Shown here: in pieces, positions 1-32,795 of the stretch | Layout of the letters: each line of letters opens with the position of its first letter | Numbering within the stretch: the stretch's first letter is position 1 | Source: Nannobrachium achirus | Lineage: Eukaryota > Chordata > Actinopteri > Myctophiformes > Myctophidae | Direction: 5' to 3' | NCBI GenBank assembly: GCA_963921795.1 | Contig: OY997643.1 | Location: forward strand, 9,207,033 to 9,271,032 | Length of the DNA stretch: 64,000 nt | Notes under the pieces: model-generated | Seen by the model: the letters and a program-made list of their open reading frames with translations, nothing else | The model's database searches: none | Told to the model about the DNA's origin: nothing | Program-made: the position numbers and the translations under genes

Positions 1-714
1 ACACATTCAGAGTGAAATCTACAGACAGTTCAGCAACACCAACCCCCCCCCCAACTTCATTAAATGCCTTTGTTACACTCTGTGTACAAAATTCCCCATC
101 ACCAGCTTTATTGTCCCCATTTAGAGCAGGCATGCCCCAGTGAGTTGTTTTCTGTCCTGCAGAGCAATAATGGTTCATGTGGTAACAGTTCATTGTGTCA
201 GAATTGATCTGTGTGTGGTTTAAAAAGTTTGTTTTTGTAATTGCTAGCTAAACTTCAGTGGCTAAGCTAACAGGCCCTAGTTTAACCTGTGTGTGAGTGC
301 ATGCTGGGTCTAAGCTGGCACATGAGTGCATGGCTCATTTCAGTAATATGCTATGTTTGTGTAGGTTACTACTGCATATTGTTTATTGTCTCCTTATCCT
401 TATGTATTATTTTTATATTTTCAGATACCATTCATCATTGTGTATGTTTGTGTCCGCCAACTACCTCCTTTATAAAAACCACATAAAACGCCATCAAGTC
501 TCATCATTGATTACTGCTCTTTGACTGGAGCCCTGTGGTGGGCAGAACCTCAACTCCAGAATATACAGTCCTCCATTTCCAAAGCTATAATATTTCACAC
601 TCTGTTTTTCTTTAACCATTACAATACTTATGCAGAACTGTGTTCGAATATTAATTAGTTGCACCCCGTCGCTACAATGAAAATAGTGCAGTTCAAGTAT
701 AAACATAGTATACC
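1..714. other. non-coding 5' flank
   Basis: No coding exon, RNA gene or TE terminus that I recognise. Short open frames here have no family resemblance. In particular no sarcomeric myosin N-terminal exon (residues 1-117) is found, although it would be expected upstream of the first myosin exon at 5086. A short poly-C run lies near 44-52. Confidence 0.6.
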
Positions 715-3700
715 TCAAGTATAAGAAAAGTGCAATTCAAGTATGTTTTGAGGATATAAATGGTATACTTCAAGTATGAAAATAGTGCAGTTCAAGTATA
801 AACGTAGTACGTAAAGTATAAAAAACGTGTAATTCAAGTACACTGCAAGTAAAAGAGTAGTGTCCATTAAGTGTCCATTAAGTTGACGCATAGTATGTTT
901 TGAGTATATAACTGGTATGGTTCAAGTTTAAAAGTTGTGCAGTTCAAGTATGACCATAGTATACCTCAAGTAAAAGAAGGGTGCAATTCAAGTGCACTGC
1001 AAGTAAAAGAGTAGTGTATATTAAATTCACGCATAGTATGTTTTGAGTATATAAATGGTATACCTCGAGTATGAAAATAGTGCAGTTCAAATATAAACGT
1101 AGTATACGTCAAGTATAAGACAAGTGCAATTCAAGTAAAAGAGTAGTGTCCATTAAGTTCACGCATAGTATGTTTTGAGTATATAACTGGTACGGTTCAA
1201 GTTTAAAAGTAGTGCAGTTCAAGTATGACCATAGTATACGTCAAGTATAAGAAAAGTGCAATTAAAGTGCTCTGCAGGTAAAAGAGTAGTGTACATTAAG
1301 TTCACGCACAGTATGTTTTGAGTATATAAATGGTATAGTTCAAGTTTAAAAGTAGTGCAGTTCAAGTATGACCATAGTATACCTCAAGTATAAGAATAGT
1401 GCAATTCAAGTACAAGAGTAGTGTCCATGAAGTTCATGCACAGTATGTTTTGAGTATATAAATGGTATGATTCAAGTTTAAAAGTAGTGCAGTTCAAGTA
1501 TGACCATAGTATACCTCAAGTATAAGAAAAGAGCAATTAAAGTGCACTGCAGGTAAAAGAGTAGTGAACATTCAGTTCACGCACAGTATGTGTTGAGTAT
1601 ATAAATGGTATACCTCGAGTATGGAAATAGTGCAGTTCAAATATAAACACAGTTTACGTCAAGTATAAGACAAGTGCACAGCAAGTAAAAGAGTAGTGTA
1701 CATTAAGTTCACGCATAATATGTTTTGAGTATATAAATGGTATACCTCGAGTATGAAAATAGTGCAGTTCAAATATAAACGTAGTATACGTCAAATATAA
1801 AACAAGTGCAGTTCAAGTAAAAGAGTAGTGTCAATTAAGTACACGCATAGTATGTGTTGAGTATATAAATGGTATACTTCAAGTTTTAAAGTAGTGCAGT
1901 TCAAGTATGACCATAGTATACCTCAAGTAAAAGAAGAGTGCAATTCAAGTGCACTGCAGGTAAAAGAGTAGTGTACATTAAGTTCACGCACAGTATGTGT
2001 TGAGTATATAAATGGTATACTTCGAGTATACAAATAGTGCAGTTCAAATATACACGTAGTATATGTCAAGTATAAGCTAAGTGCAATTCAAGTACAATGC
2101 AAGTAAAAGAGTAGTGTCCATTAAGTTCACGCCTAGTATGTTTTGAGTATATAACTGGTATACTTCAAGTATAAGAAACGTTCAATTCAAGTACACTGCA
2201 GGAAAAATATTAGTGTACATTAAGTTCACGCAAAGTATGTTTTGAGTATATAAATGGTATGAATCCAGTTTAAAAGTAGTGCAGTTCAAGTATGACCATA
2301 GTTTACCTCAAGTATAAGAATAGTGCAATTCAAGTACAAGAGTAGTGTCCATGAAGTTCACGCATAGTATGTTTTGAGTATATAACTGGTATGATTCAAG
2401 TTCAAAAGTAGTGCAGTTCAAGTATGACCATAGTATACCTCAAGTAAAAGAAGAGTGCAATTCAAGTGCACTGCAAGTAAAAGAGTAGTGTACATTAAAA
2501 TCAGACATAGTATGTTTTGAGTATATAAATGGTATACCTCGAGTATGGAAATAGTGCAGTTCAAATATAAACGCAGTTTACGTCAAGTATAAGACAAGTG
2601 CACAGCAATTAAAAGAGTAGTGTACATTAAGTTCACGCATAGTATGTTTTGAGTATATAAATGGTGTACCTCGAGTATGAAAAAAGTGCAGTTCAAGTAT
2701 GACCATAGTATACCTCAAGTATAAGACAAGTGCAATTAAAGTGCACTGCAGGTAAAAGAGTAGTGAACATTAAGTTCACGCACAGTATGTTTGGAGTATA
2801 TAAATGGTATACTTCGAGTATAGAAATAGTGCAGTCCAAATATACACATAGTATATGTCAAGTATAAGCTAAGTGCAATTCAAGTACAATGCAAGTAAAA
2901 GAGTAGTGTCCATTAAGTTCACGCCTAGTATGTTTTGAGTATATAACTGGTATACTTCAAGTATAAGAAACGTTCAATTCAAGTACACTGCAGGTAAAAT
3001 AGTAGTGTACATTAAGTTCACACATAGTATGTTTTGAGTATATAAATGGTATACTTCAAGTTTAAAAGTAGTGCAGTTCAAGTGTGACCATAGTATACCT
3101 CAAGTATAAGAATAGTGCAATTCAAGTAAAAGAGTAGTGTCCATGAAGTTCACGCATAGTATGTTTTGAGTATATAACTGGTATGGTTCAAGTTCAAAAG
3201 TAGTGCAGTTCAAGTATGACCATAGTATACCTCAAGTAAAAGAAGAGCGAAATTCAAGTGCACTGCAAGTAAAAGAGTAGTGTACATTAAAATCACGCAT
3301 AGTATGTTTTGAGTATATAAATGGCATACCTCGAGTATGAAAATAGTGCAGTTCAAATGTAAACGTAGTTTACGTCAAGTATAAGACAAGTGCACTGCAA
3401 GTAAAAGAGTAGTGTACATTAAGTTCACGCATAGTATGTTTTGAGTATATAACTGGTATGGTTCAAGTTTAAAAGTAGTGCAGTTCAAGTATGACCATAG
3501 TATACCTCAAGTAAATGAAAAGTGCAATTCAAGTGCACTGCAAGTAACAGAGTAGTGTACACTAAGTTCACGCACAGTATGTTTTGAGTATATAAATGGT
3601 GTACTTCAAGTTTAAAAGTAGTGCAGTTCAAGTATGACCATAGTCTTCCTCAAGTAAATGAAAAGTGCAATTCAAGTGCACTGCAAGTAAAAGAGTAGTG

Positions 3701-4380
3701 TACATCAAGTATGTTTTGAGTATATAAATGGTATACTTCAAGTTTAAAATTAATGCAATTCAAATATAAACGTAGTATACGTCAAGTATAAGAATAGTGC
3801 AATTCAAGTAAAAGAGTAGTGTCCATTAAGTCCATGCATAGTATGTTTTGAGTATATAACCGTTATACTTCAAGTATGAAATAGTGCTGTTCAAATGTAA
3901 ACGTAGTACAATTCAAGTACACTGCAGGTAAAAGAGTAGTGTACATTAAGTTCATGCATAGTATGTTCCGACTATATAAATGGTATACTTCAAGTATGAA
4001 AAAAGTGCCGTTCAAATATAAACGTAGTATAACTCATGTATAAGAAAAGTGCAATTCAAGTACACTAGAGGTAAAAGAGTAGTGCACATTAAGTTCATGC
4101 ATAGTATAGTTTGAGTATATAAATGGTATACTTCAAGGTTACGAGTAGTGCAGTTCATATGAACTTAGTATACCTCAAGTACAATAAAAGTGCTATTCAA
4201 GTACACTGCAGGTAAAAGAGAAGTGCACATTAAGTTCACGCATAGTATGTTTTACGTATATAAATGGTATACTTCAAATTTAAATGTAGTGCAGTTCAAG
4301 TATGACCATAGTATACCTCTCGTATAAGAGAAGTGCAATTCAAGTAAATAAGTAGTGTACTTAAGTATACATCTGAGTAT
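715..4380. repeat. ~3.7 kb AT-rich satellite-like tandem array
   Basis: About 25 degenerate head-to-tail units of roughly 130-145 bp. Each unit contains a block of the type AGTATGTTTTGAGTATATAA followed by ATGG, then blocks around GTAGTGCAGTTCAAGTAT, ACCATAGTATACCTCAAGTA and AAAAGAGTAGTG. Landmarks at about 892, 1035, 1167, 1311, 1441, 1583 and 1719 give the period. Units differ by internal deletions and fall into several subtypes that alternate, suggesting a higher-order arrangement. No protein is encoded. It lies upstream of the first visible myosin exon, so it is either inside an abnormally large myosin intron or in the flank. Confidence 0.9.
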
Positions 4381-4700
4381 ATGAATGGTTTATTTTAAGT
4401 AAGGGAATAGCACAATTCTAGTGTATGAATACAATAATTTAAGTATACTCATATATACTTCATGTATACTTTAAGTAAACTTAGAGTTTACTCGAGTATA
4501 CTCAAAAGTGGGCCAATTCAGATTACTTTTAGTACGGTAGGTATACTGTAAGTATACTAACTAGTACACTAACTAGTACATTTGTTAGTATACTACTTGT
4601 ACATAAATATCAGTATACTTGTACTTAAAGTATACTTAAGAAATATACTCAAAGTTGACTTAAGTATACTTAGAAAAGTAAACTTGAAGTTTACTACTTT
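4381..4700. repeat. degenerate AGTATACTT-rich tail of the array
   Basis: The ordered unit breaks down into irregular copies of short AGTATACTTAAGTA-like words in both orientations, self-complementary over short distances. It looks like the decayed edge of the upstream array. From 4700 to 5085 there is unique non-coding sequence; around 4900-4960 it resembles the CACACTTGCAATTTCC segment repeated near 9550. Confidence 0.7.
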
Positions 4701-5085
4701 TTGGTAAGGGGTCCAATGAGTTTCTTTAGATAGGAGGGGGTATTGCTGTGGATCCACTGATGGGTAAGAAGGCAGATCCTTGAAGGCTACTCCATCCTGA
4801 AGGAGATGGGAAGCTAGTGTAGAGAATGGAGTATGGCTGTGATATGTTCTCTCTCATCATCAGGATCCTATATAGCAGCACATGACATTCTAGCTACTCA
4901 GACTATAAATAGGCAACCACACTCGCAATTTCCCCGAATTTTATCTTTCTAGTTCTGAATGTACTGGAGCTTCTGGATGCTCATGTTAGGGACCCCGATG
5001 AGAAGTGCGTTGCAGACAGTAGTCAAAGCCTTGAGGAGACAAGGGTGAGCAAGTTAATGTTCTTTCTCTTCTCCCCTTCCTTCAG

Positions 5086-24773
<19,688 letters not shown>

Positions 24774-24857
24774 GTTCTGCAATTCAAGTCACCGCAAAGA
24801 GTCATGAAATATGACCCGTTGTATTCAAAAAGTCATAAAATATGACCCATTGTATTC

Positions 24858-24863
24858 AATAAA
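24858..24863 (+). other. myosin polyadenylation signal AATAAA
   Basis: AATAAA lies 85 nt after the myosin stop codon, at the end of a compact 3' UTR. The UTR contains two near-identical copies of a GTCAT(G/A)AAATATGACCC segment (24804 and 24832), a small tandem duplication. Confidence 0.8.
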
Positions 24864-25348
24864 GGTGGCAACAAAAGAATGATGTTTCTCATATTCATTA
24901 CTTCGTCAATCACTTGTTATTGTCAGTTATTCTGGTTCTAACTCACATGTACACTATACTATTTTTAAGCCATTGCAAAGATAAATAAATGTGTACTTAA
25001 AAGTGCTGTCTTACATTACATTGAATCTTCACATTGAAATTCGTCTCAGATCCTATATTTAGGTGACACATCATGAGACATGACCCTTGACACAGGATGG
25101 TTGTCCAGTGCCAAGTCCTCGTCAGCACCATTCAAATTTGGCTTGTCGGTTGGAACACATTATTCTGTAGTGAGACAAACTCAACTCACATACATATTAT
25201 TAGTGTTTTACAGGGACTTTAATTAACAGTAACTAGAGATGCAGCGCATCATGAATTATTTGTCAGTAGCATTTATTGAATCAAAGTACATGTGCATGAT
25301 AGACTCTGACATTGTCTGTCCCAGACAATGACAGAAAGACAGACAGGC

Positions 25349-25403
<55 letters not shown>

Positions 25404-25640
25404 GTAGGCTACACACTCTTAAGACACACATGTTAAAACACTTGATGTGAAACGAACATTTTTAATGTAGCTAGTATTACTCTGGCTGGAGTGTGAAACG
25501 TGTAATGCAGTAGACCAGGGGTAGGCAACCTTAGGCACGGGTGCCAAAATCACTGGCACACTGGCAGAAGTGTGAGAGAGAGGATTTATATTTTAAAATC
25601 AACTAATCCAAAATCACCGCTAGCGGGGCTATTGTATGCG
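24864..25640. other. intergenic, with (AGAC)n and a solo hAT end
   Basis: No gene seen. A perfect AGAC tract runs ~25331-25402. At 25517 CAGGGGTAGGCAACCTTAGG matches the left terminus of hAT-type elements; no right partner is evident. Confidence 0.6.
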
Positions 25641-27150
25641 GTCTTAGTGATCATTACATGATCTTCTCTACGCGTAAGATACACAAACCCAAGGCTAGTG
25701 GCCACAAAACAGTTGTAGCTAGAAGCCTTAAAAACTACTCCGGTGAGGCTTTAAATCACACACTAGCGAATACAGACTTTTCCCCAGAACTGCTGTGTAC
25801 AGATGTCGAAGGAGCATGGTGTGGTTTTAAAACCAAATTTGACCGATGCTCTAGACGACGTGGCCCCCTTGCAAACCACCAGGGTTAAAGCCCGCCAAGA
25901 GCCATGGTATAACTCAGATATTACCGAATCAGCTAAACTCAGAGACAAAAAGTACGATGAAAAACGAAAGTGCTGCAAAAAGCTTAGAAAAAAATTCAAC
26001 CCTGACCTCAATATCCAAATCAAACATCTTACTGCTCAGTGCAAGAAACTTAGAAACCAGACGACCGCCCTAATTAGATCCGCAAAAAAAAAACTACATC
26101 GACGACAAAATCGACGAATACAAAAACAAACCACGAGACCTATGGAAGTTGCTTAACAACCAATTAGGCTTAAAACCTAAAACCATATGCCACAGCATAA
26201 ACATCAAAACGGACGCCGCTCTCATTTCTGACAAATGTGAAGTGGCTAATCATCTTAACAAAACCTTTACCACCATGGCCCGTTCACTGGTCGAAAGACT
26301 GGTCGCCCCATCTGGGCGGTATGGTGTAAAATTTGTTAAGAAATTCTACAATAAACTGGGCGTCAGAAAAGACAGTTTTAAACTTGCCACAGTGACAACT
26401 GATGAAGTGTTTAAAAAAGTGAGCGCCCTACCTCAACACAAGGCCACTGGCCTTGATAAAATTCCAGCTAGATTTCTCAGAGATTCAGCCGCCACCATTG
26501 CTCTAATCATTACCCACATAATTAACCTTTCCATCGAACAGGGATCATGTCCCACAGGACTTCAAACTAGCAAAAGTAACCCCCCTGCATAAAAAAGGTA
26601 GCAAACTAGACCCTGGAAACTACCGTCCCGTTTCCATTCTTAGCTCCATATCCAAAGTCATGGAGAAAATAGTCTACGAACAGATAGCAAGATATCTCGA
26701 TGAGAATAATCTGAGTTCCAATCTGGATTCAGAAAATCTCATTCCACTGACACATGCCTTCTCTATTTGACTGACCAAATCAAACGCGAAGCGGATGACG
26801 GCAAATATAGCGGCATGGTCATGATGGACCTCCAGAAGGCATTTGACACCGTAAATCATTCTATTCTGATTGAGAAACTAAAAGCCATCGGTCTTGACAG
26901 CGCAGCAGTGAGTTGGATGCAATCTTACCTGGTGGGGAGGGAACAGGTGGTGGAGATTAACGGTACCCTGTCCCCCCCCCCCCCCCCCCCCCCCTCCCAG
27001 TAAGCTGTGGTGTTCCTCAAGCATACTGGGACCTCTGTTGTTCCTAATATACGTGAACGACATGGCAACTTTATCGCGGTAAATGCAACTCTGCGAGGGT
27101 ACAAATTTAACCACATGGATGCGGACCCGGAGTAATTATAACAAAACACA
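25640..27150 (+). mobile_element. degenerate non-LTR retrotransposon (LINE), reverse-transcriptase part
   Basis: Three frames carry pieces of one ORF2-like protein: a linker region (KARQEPWYNSDI ... YIDDKIDEYK), then pre-RT and RT blocks GLDKIPARFL, NYRPVSILSSISKVMEKIV, GFRKSHSTDTCLLYL, MMDLQKAFDTVNHSIL and, after a poly-C run, CGVPQGS and GPLLFLIYVNDM. Order and motifs fit an L2/Rex1-type LINE. It is broken by frameshifts near 26150, 26580 and 26720 and by the C-run at 26971-26993. The endonuclease and the FADD-type catalytic block are missing. Dead copy. Confidence 0.85.
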
Positions 27151-27298
27151 CGTAGGCCACCTGCTCATATATTGAACATAATTCCCAAGCAATAAATGAG
27201 CCGCTGAGCTAAATCATCTCTTCTTGTGACTTGTGTGCCTCACTGTCCAACACAACGTCTGTGCTGATGACTGTGTTGATGCGGTGTGAGTGTGTGTG

Positions 27299-27341
<43 letters not shown>

Positions 27342-27346
27342 GTGCG

Positions 27347-27380
<34 letters not shown>
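27299..27380. repeat. (TG)n microsatellite
   Basis: Near-pure TG with a few CG interruptions. Open frames through it are artefacts. Confidence 0.95.
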
Positions 27381-27660
27381 AGGAGTCGAGGCGTCCTCTT
27401 CAAGTGGTTAACGACATTCCTTTTTTCCCGTTTCTTGATAAAATATATTTATATTGGGACACACAGTTTGAGAACCGCTGTCATAGAGCAGAGTTAAAGT
27501 AATTCACTACTGCGCCTATGTTTGACAACGGTGGCCGTGTGGGTACTTCTTGCTACGGATACATCTTGTACGTTCAGTCCATCCAGTTGGGTGCTGTACG
27601 TAAGGGTCTGTATACGGAGCTAAATCATCCGGAGTATTACGTACTGGGAGTCAAACCGGA

Positions 27661-28270
27661 TTTGATTTGATTTTATTTTATTTGAAAAGCAGTAAATACA
27701 ATACAGCAATACAGCAAATCGAGGATTGCGCAGAAAAGTCGTAAGACTTATTTCCGCTGAGGTCCTCATACAATTAACAGTTAATAAGTCTAAAAACAAA
27801 ACAAATTACAGTACAGACATACGTATACAGTACAAACAAATAATAAAAACATAAACCCATACTCCCTTGTCTTCCTTAGACTATAGTGGTACCCTTTCTA
27901 AAAGACCTGCTTTTATCGTCTGTTTAAAAACCCTTACATTGGTTGTCAATTTAACATTTGCTTCTAGTTTGTTCCACTGTGTGGCTCCTAGGTAGGTAAA
28001 AGAACCCTTACCTGCTTTCCCTTTAAAAGTTGGGTGGCTCATGTCTGCTATGCTAGCTCTGGTAAAGTGCGTGTGCACATCACTTATTCGCGTAAAACAT
28101 CTCTTTAGATATTCAGGGACCTCTCCATATTTAATTTTATGAATCATGGTCAGTCTTGACATGGTAACCCTGGATTCTACAGGTAGCCAGGATCAAACGG
28201 AGGAAAGTTCTCTCACCCTCCGTTGCTTGTGTATTCCTGCGGTCCTTATGTACTACTATGCATGGTACTT
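27661..28270 (-). mobile_element. LINE 3' fragment (ORF2 C-terminus and tail)
   Basis: On the minus strand a 93-codon frame (28162-27881) reads MIHKIKYGEVPEYL ... GATQWNKLEANVKL, the type of sequence that follows the RT domain in LINE ORF2. It ends in an A-rich tail of AAATA/AAATC repeats at ~27690-27661. It is oriented tail-to-tail with the RT fragment at 25640-27150, so it is a separate insertion or a rearranged piece. Confidence 0.7.
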
Positions 28271-28307
28271 AAGCTGGCTTCAGGTTTTATCTGTCTTTAT
28301 TATAGAT

Positions 28308-28803
28308 CAGGGGTCTTCAACAGGGGGTCCGGGACCCCTCCAAATCTTTGTGTGATATACACTTCTTTTTCATGTTTTTTTAATATTAACTATTTGAACC
28401 CTAGTGTCCAAATTCTGAGAATTTTAGCCGACAAATAGCATACAAGCTCACAACGCGTCGTGCTGTGAGGCGTTGTGAGCTTGTAGATCAGCTGTTTTCG
28501 GCAAAGAGCTTTGTTGTAGAGGGGAAAAAGAGCACACTGAGTACAGAGTTAAAGGTCAAGTTTATTAAGTATTGACGGTTCAAGTGCATGGTTAAATATC
28601 TGAAAACATACATCATACTGCAGTCTTAGCACTCTGAGATTTCTTGTGACAATATAGCACAAATTGACATGAATCCAAAATACACAATGATTGTGCTTCC
28701 AAACAATGAAACTATATGGAAACTATGAAAAGGTTGTGGGGGTCCCTGCTTCATCTCTTTCTCAACTAAGGGGTCCTTGGCCTGAAAACTTTGAAGACCC
28801 CTG
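28308..28803. mobile_element. hAT MITE with 8-bp target duplication TTATAGAT
   Basis: Termini CAGGGGTCTTCAA and TTGAAGACCCCTG are perfect inverted repeats. Flanked by TTATAGAT at 28300-28307 and 28804-28811, the 8-bp duplication expected of hAT. It carries the recurrent hairpin module at 28433-28499. No coding capacity. Confidence 0.92.
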
Positions 28804-28947
28804 TTATAGATGAACAGTAGACTGAAATGTGGAGAGAGATTGGGGGGTAACACGCAGCAAAGGTCATCGAGATCGGGACTCGAACCTGCAACACCAACCT
28901 GTACTGTAGGTGCCCAGATGGCCACACCAGCACCACACACGCACACG

Positions 28948-29112
<165 letters not shown>

Positions 29113-29274
29113 GTATAGAGACAGTGAGTGTGTGAGTGAGTGAGTTCACCCAGCCCTATTTCGGCCAATTTAAAATTGCCAATCTCCACCTAGATCTGCT
29201 ATTATTTTCATACGAGTGTTATACATTTGAAAACTAGAAATGGGACATTATGCATGAGGACTACTTTTACTTAA

Positions 29275-29625
29275 AGGAGTAGTTCATCCCCAAAATGACT
29301 TTTTTTCTATTGATTAGTCACACCATGGAGAGTAGAGTTCAATAATATTTTTTGTTTTTTGTCACATTCCTAAGACAAAGATGTGATAACAATACATTTA
29401 CCCCCATTCGTTCCAGATGGGGACCCGTTTCGAAACGGGTCCCAATCCGGAATCAATGGGGGTAAATCGAAACGGGTCCCAATCCGGAATCAATGGGGGT
29501 AAATTTACTCGAATCAAATTTTTGTCTTAGGAATGTGACAAAAACAAAAAAATGTTATTGAACTCTACTCTCCATGGCGTGACTAATCAATAGAAAAAAA
29601 GTCATTTTGGGGGTGAACTACTCCT
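29275..29625. mobile_element. TTAA-target foldback MITE
   Basis: Flanked by TTAA (29271-29274 and 29626-29629). Long inverted arms begin AGGAGTAGTTCA-CCCC-AAAATGAC and continue ~150 bp. The centre is GACCCGTTTCGAAACGGGTC, and the right arm has a direct duplication of ~37 bp (CGAAACGGGTCCCAATCCGG and onward). A truncated relative starts at 35661. Confidence 0.85.
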
Positions 29626-29691
29626 TTAAGTAAACATTATAAATACTTTCCTCATCACTGTGTATAAAGAAAATCTAGTAAAATATAGGCT

Positions 29692-29903
<212 letters not shown>

Positions 29904-29925
29904 GATATATTCATTTTTATTTGTA

Positions 29926-30363
29926 TTAGAGAACCGCCCATGCATTTTCAACATATAGAGCCTACCTTTGAGTTATGTGGAAATAAGAAAAAGGAGGATT
30001 GATTTTGGGGTTTGGCTTGCAAAGTAGCCTAAACCGTCACGGGTGTGACAGGTGGAAAGTCTGGTGACGTGAGGTTAAGTGACATTAGTATAGATTTAGG
30101 ACATTATTAAAAAACATACATTAATCAATGTTACACTTTGTCTATTCAAAAATAGAAATCTGCTGGCTCACAACATGTTGCCGCAATGCGTGTATTCTTT
30201 GTATTCTTGCCATGCATTAGCCAAACTATCAAAGGCTTTTTTTATAAGCCATACCAAATTGTACATTTTATTATGACATCTGGTTGACAACAGAGGGAGC
30301 CAGAAGCCAGAGTGTAGAGTGCGGCAATGTTTTGCACTGTGAAAAGCCATCAATAATGTAGGC
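29926..30363. other. unassigned intergenic DNA
   Basis: No gene, terminus or tandem repeat recognised. Confidence 0.5.
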
Positions 30364-30641
30364 CAGTGGTTCTCAACCTTTTCAGGCCACGACCCCCAAA
30401 ATAATCATATTTTATCTGGGGACCCCCCACACCCTGATGAGCTCTAAGAGTTGAGGCATTACATTTTGTATAACACGGTTCTATTGTGAAAATAGCAGAT
30501 CTACATGCTCACAACACCTTTATTAAGTATTGACAGTTTAGCTGGTTAAATATCTGAAAACCCACATTAACATGAATTCAAAATATACTGATGATCGCGC
30601 TGTCATATGGAATCTATAAACAGGTTGTGGGGGTCCCTGCT

Positions 30642-30715
<74 letters not shown>

Positions 30716-30753
30716 TAAGGGGTCCTTGGCCTGAAAAACGTTGAAGACCCCTG
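30364..30753. mobile_element. hAT-like element with mismatched ends and (CT)n core
   Basis: Starts CAGTGGTTCTCAACC and ends GTTGAAGACCCCTG: the left end matches one terminus family in this window and the right end matches the family at 28308. Half a hairpin module lies at 30487-30516 and a perfect CT run at ~30645-30711. Flanking 8-mers do not match, so a chimeric or rearranged copy is likely. Confidence 0.65.
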
Positions 30754-31202
30754 CACTATACAGTATATCATTGGCGTATTATTGTGTAATGCTCATCCAC
30801 TCTGGCGGAGTGCCTCAAGGTATATGCACATTGTTCATGAGCATGATTTAGCTGACATGGGGAGTGAGCATGCTGGATACATTGCTGAATAAGCTCCACG
30901 ATCCACACACATACAGGCGGTAAACATTGCTGCCGTGAAATCAAAGTGCAGCCAGTCAGTGTACAGCGTGCCGAGGGTGGAAGGGAAGCATTCATGGCGA
31001 GATAAGCAGCTGATAATTGGCCATCATTGTCACAACATATAGGCCTCCCTTTACCCCCCATGCCCAACGGATTAGTTGCCTAGCAACACATGGGGGATCA
31101 GTCTGTTGTCACGGCGCTTGCTTCTTTCCTCCGTTGCCCTCTGGATTGGTGCTCCCTCGCTAATGGTGGACGAGAGGGAGAGATGGAGACCGGAGGTGGG
31201 GG
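30754..31202. other. unassigned intergenic DNA
   Basis: No coding exon or TE terminus recognised. The open frames here lack family resemblance. Confidence 0.5.
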
Positions 31203-31695
31203 CAGGGGCGTCACAAGGGGTAGGAAAGTGGGACTGAGTTACTAGGGCCCAAGGTGGAGGGGCCCTAGTAACTTTAGCTATTGAAAAATAGCAGATATAC
31301 AAGCTCACAGCGCGGCACCGAGTGCCGCGCTGCGAGCTTGTAGATCTGCTATTTTTGAAAAGTCGTGAAAATGTGCGCAAATCTTTGAATATATTTATTT
31401 TTTTAGTGAACATTTGTAACAAAAATGTTGCTTCTGGGGGGTCCCTGGAACTAAATATTTTGAGATGGGGGGGTCCTTCACATGAAAAAGTTAGAGCATC
31501 ACTGACATGGAAACATAGGTTTCTTGGCACACATTTTCACGATTTTTCAAAAATAGCAGATCTACAAGCTCGCAGCGCGGCACTCGGTGCCGCGCTGTGA
31601 GCTTGTATATCTGCTGTTTTTCAATAGTTAACATTCATGGGGGGCCCGCAGTGAATCCTTGTACCCAGGGCCCAGAATTTGGTGTGACGCCCCTG
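31203..31695. mobile_element. hAT MITE with 8-bp target duplication GGTGGGGG
   Basis: Termini CAGGGGCGTCACA and TGTGACGCCCCTG are inverted. Perfect 8-bp duplication GGTGGGGG at 31195-31202 and 31696-31703. It contains two full hairpin modules (31281-31358 and 31549-31622) flanking a segment found inverted at ~34240-34400 and ~44430-44580. Confidence 0.92.
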
Positions 31696-32795
31696 GGTGG
31701 GGGAGAGCGGACTTGACCCTGCGTGTGTATGCTCTCTGTACTCTGAATAAGACCTGTGTTGTTGTCAGCCGACTCACTGTCAGGTGGAAACCTTGTATTT
31801 TCAATAAAATGTAATAAAAGAAAATAACCTGTGTTTTCCCAATGGATCCAATGATATAGTTATTTACTCACACATTGGTATAAAATAGAAGATCTACAAG
31901 CTCTTGTTAAGTTTGCCGAAGAAGAAGAAGAGACAAGGGTGTCTCTACAGCATACCCTTCTTTTTCATCAACTCTAAAATAAATGGGACCATATTTTAAC
32001 AAAACGCATATCATGGTTGATTGAAAGAAGACTTTAAACTAGCGACTGGAAGCATATAGTATTCATGTCAATGTTCATCAAGGTAATAAAATCAAGTGCA
32101 AAGTTCGGCAAAAACACATTCACTTGAATGGAGCATATTCCTTTTTGGTACCAGCATCGGGGGAAAACCGCAAAACTAGTGGCCAAATTCGAAGGAACGG
32201 TGCATCCTCATTGTGACGGCCGAGGCGGCCTTCATTATTATTTCTAGTATTACTATTATGGTGCCTGTTGTGCTGTATTATGCTGCCCTGTGCCTCTCAA
32301 CTGCAGTTGGTGTCAGTCTGTGAAGGAGAGGAGGTGCTGTCTACCTGCCCGGCGGCGTCCGTCCGTCCGTCCGTCCGTCCGTCCGTCCGTCCGTCCATGT
32401 CCGAATCTGGTGCATGTTAACCTGGTGAAAATACTATGCCTAAACCTAAACCTAACCCTAACCTCAGTAAAACTATGCCTAAACCTAACCCTAAAAACTA
32501 ACTCTAACCAAATTAGGACTAATGAGGTGTAGGACTAATGAGAGGTCTGCCATTTTACTGACCAGCCTAGTGGGGTTAACGGTGTTAAAGGCAGAGCAGC
32601 AGCGTGACATACCGTACTTCCCTGCATTGTTGTTGTCAAAGGTACATGGGAGAGGGTGGCGTGCAGAACCTGGGAGATGCCATTGTCGGGTGGCAGGCAA
32701 ACCGTAACGGGTCGATGGAGCTTGGTAATTGACAACATTGTGTTTTGATATTTTGTGGTACCGTGCACATATTATGTAGCATTGACTCCATATAC
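31696..32795. other. intergenic with short repeats
   Basis: Holds a half hairpin module (~31886-31912), a GTCC tetranucleotide run (32358-32395), and CCTAAACCTAACCCTAA-like words (32436-32510) also seen near 46510 and 51830. No gene seen. Confidence 0.55.

Noticed and set aside
1-5085. Possible myosin leading exons upstream of 5086
   Set aside because: No segment reads like the conserved N-terminal domain or the MMTHLxEP block in any frame; the array occupies most of the region.
25640-28270. Twin-primed (5'-inverted) single LINE insertion
   Set aside because: The two pieces are tail-to-tail (RT part on plus, C-terminal part and tail on minus), the wrong order for twin priming.
32430-32510. 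CCTAAACCTAACCC tract as an interstitial telomere
   Set aside because: The words are irregular (CCTAAA, CCTAACCC, CCTCAG) and recur as part of dispersed repeats at ~46510 and ~51830; not a (TTAGGG)n array.
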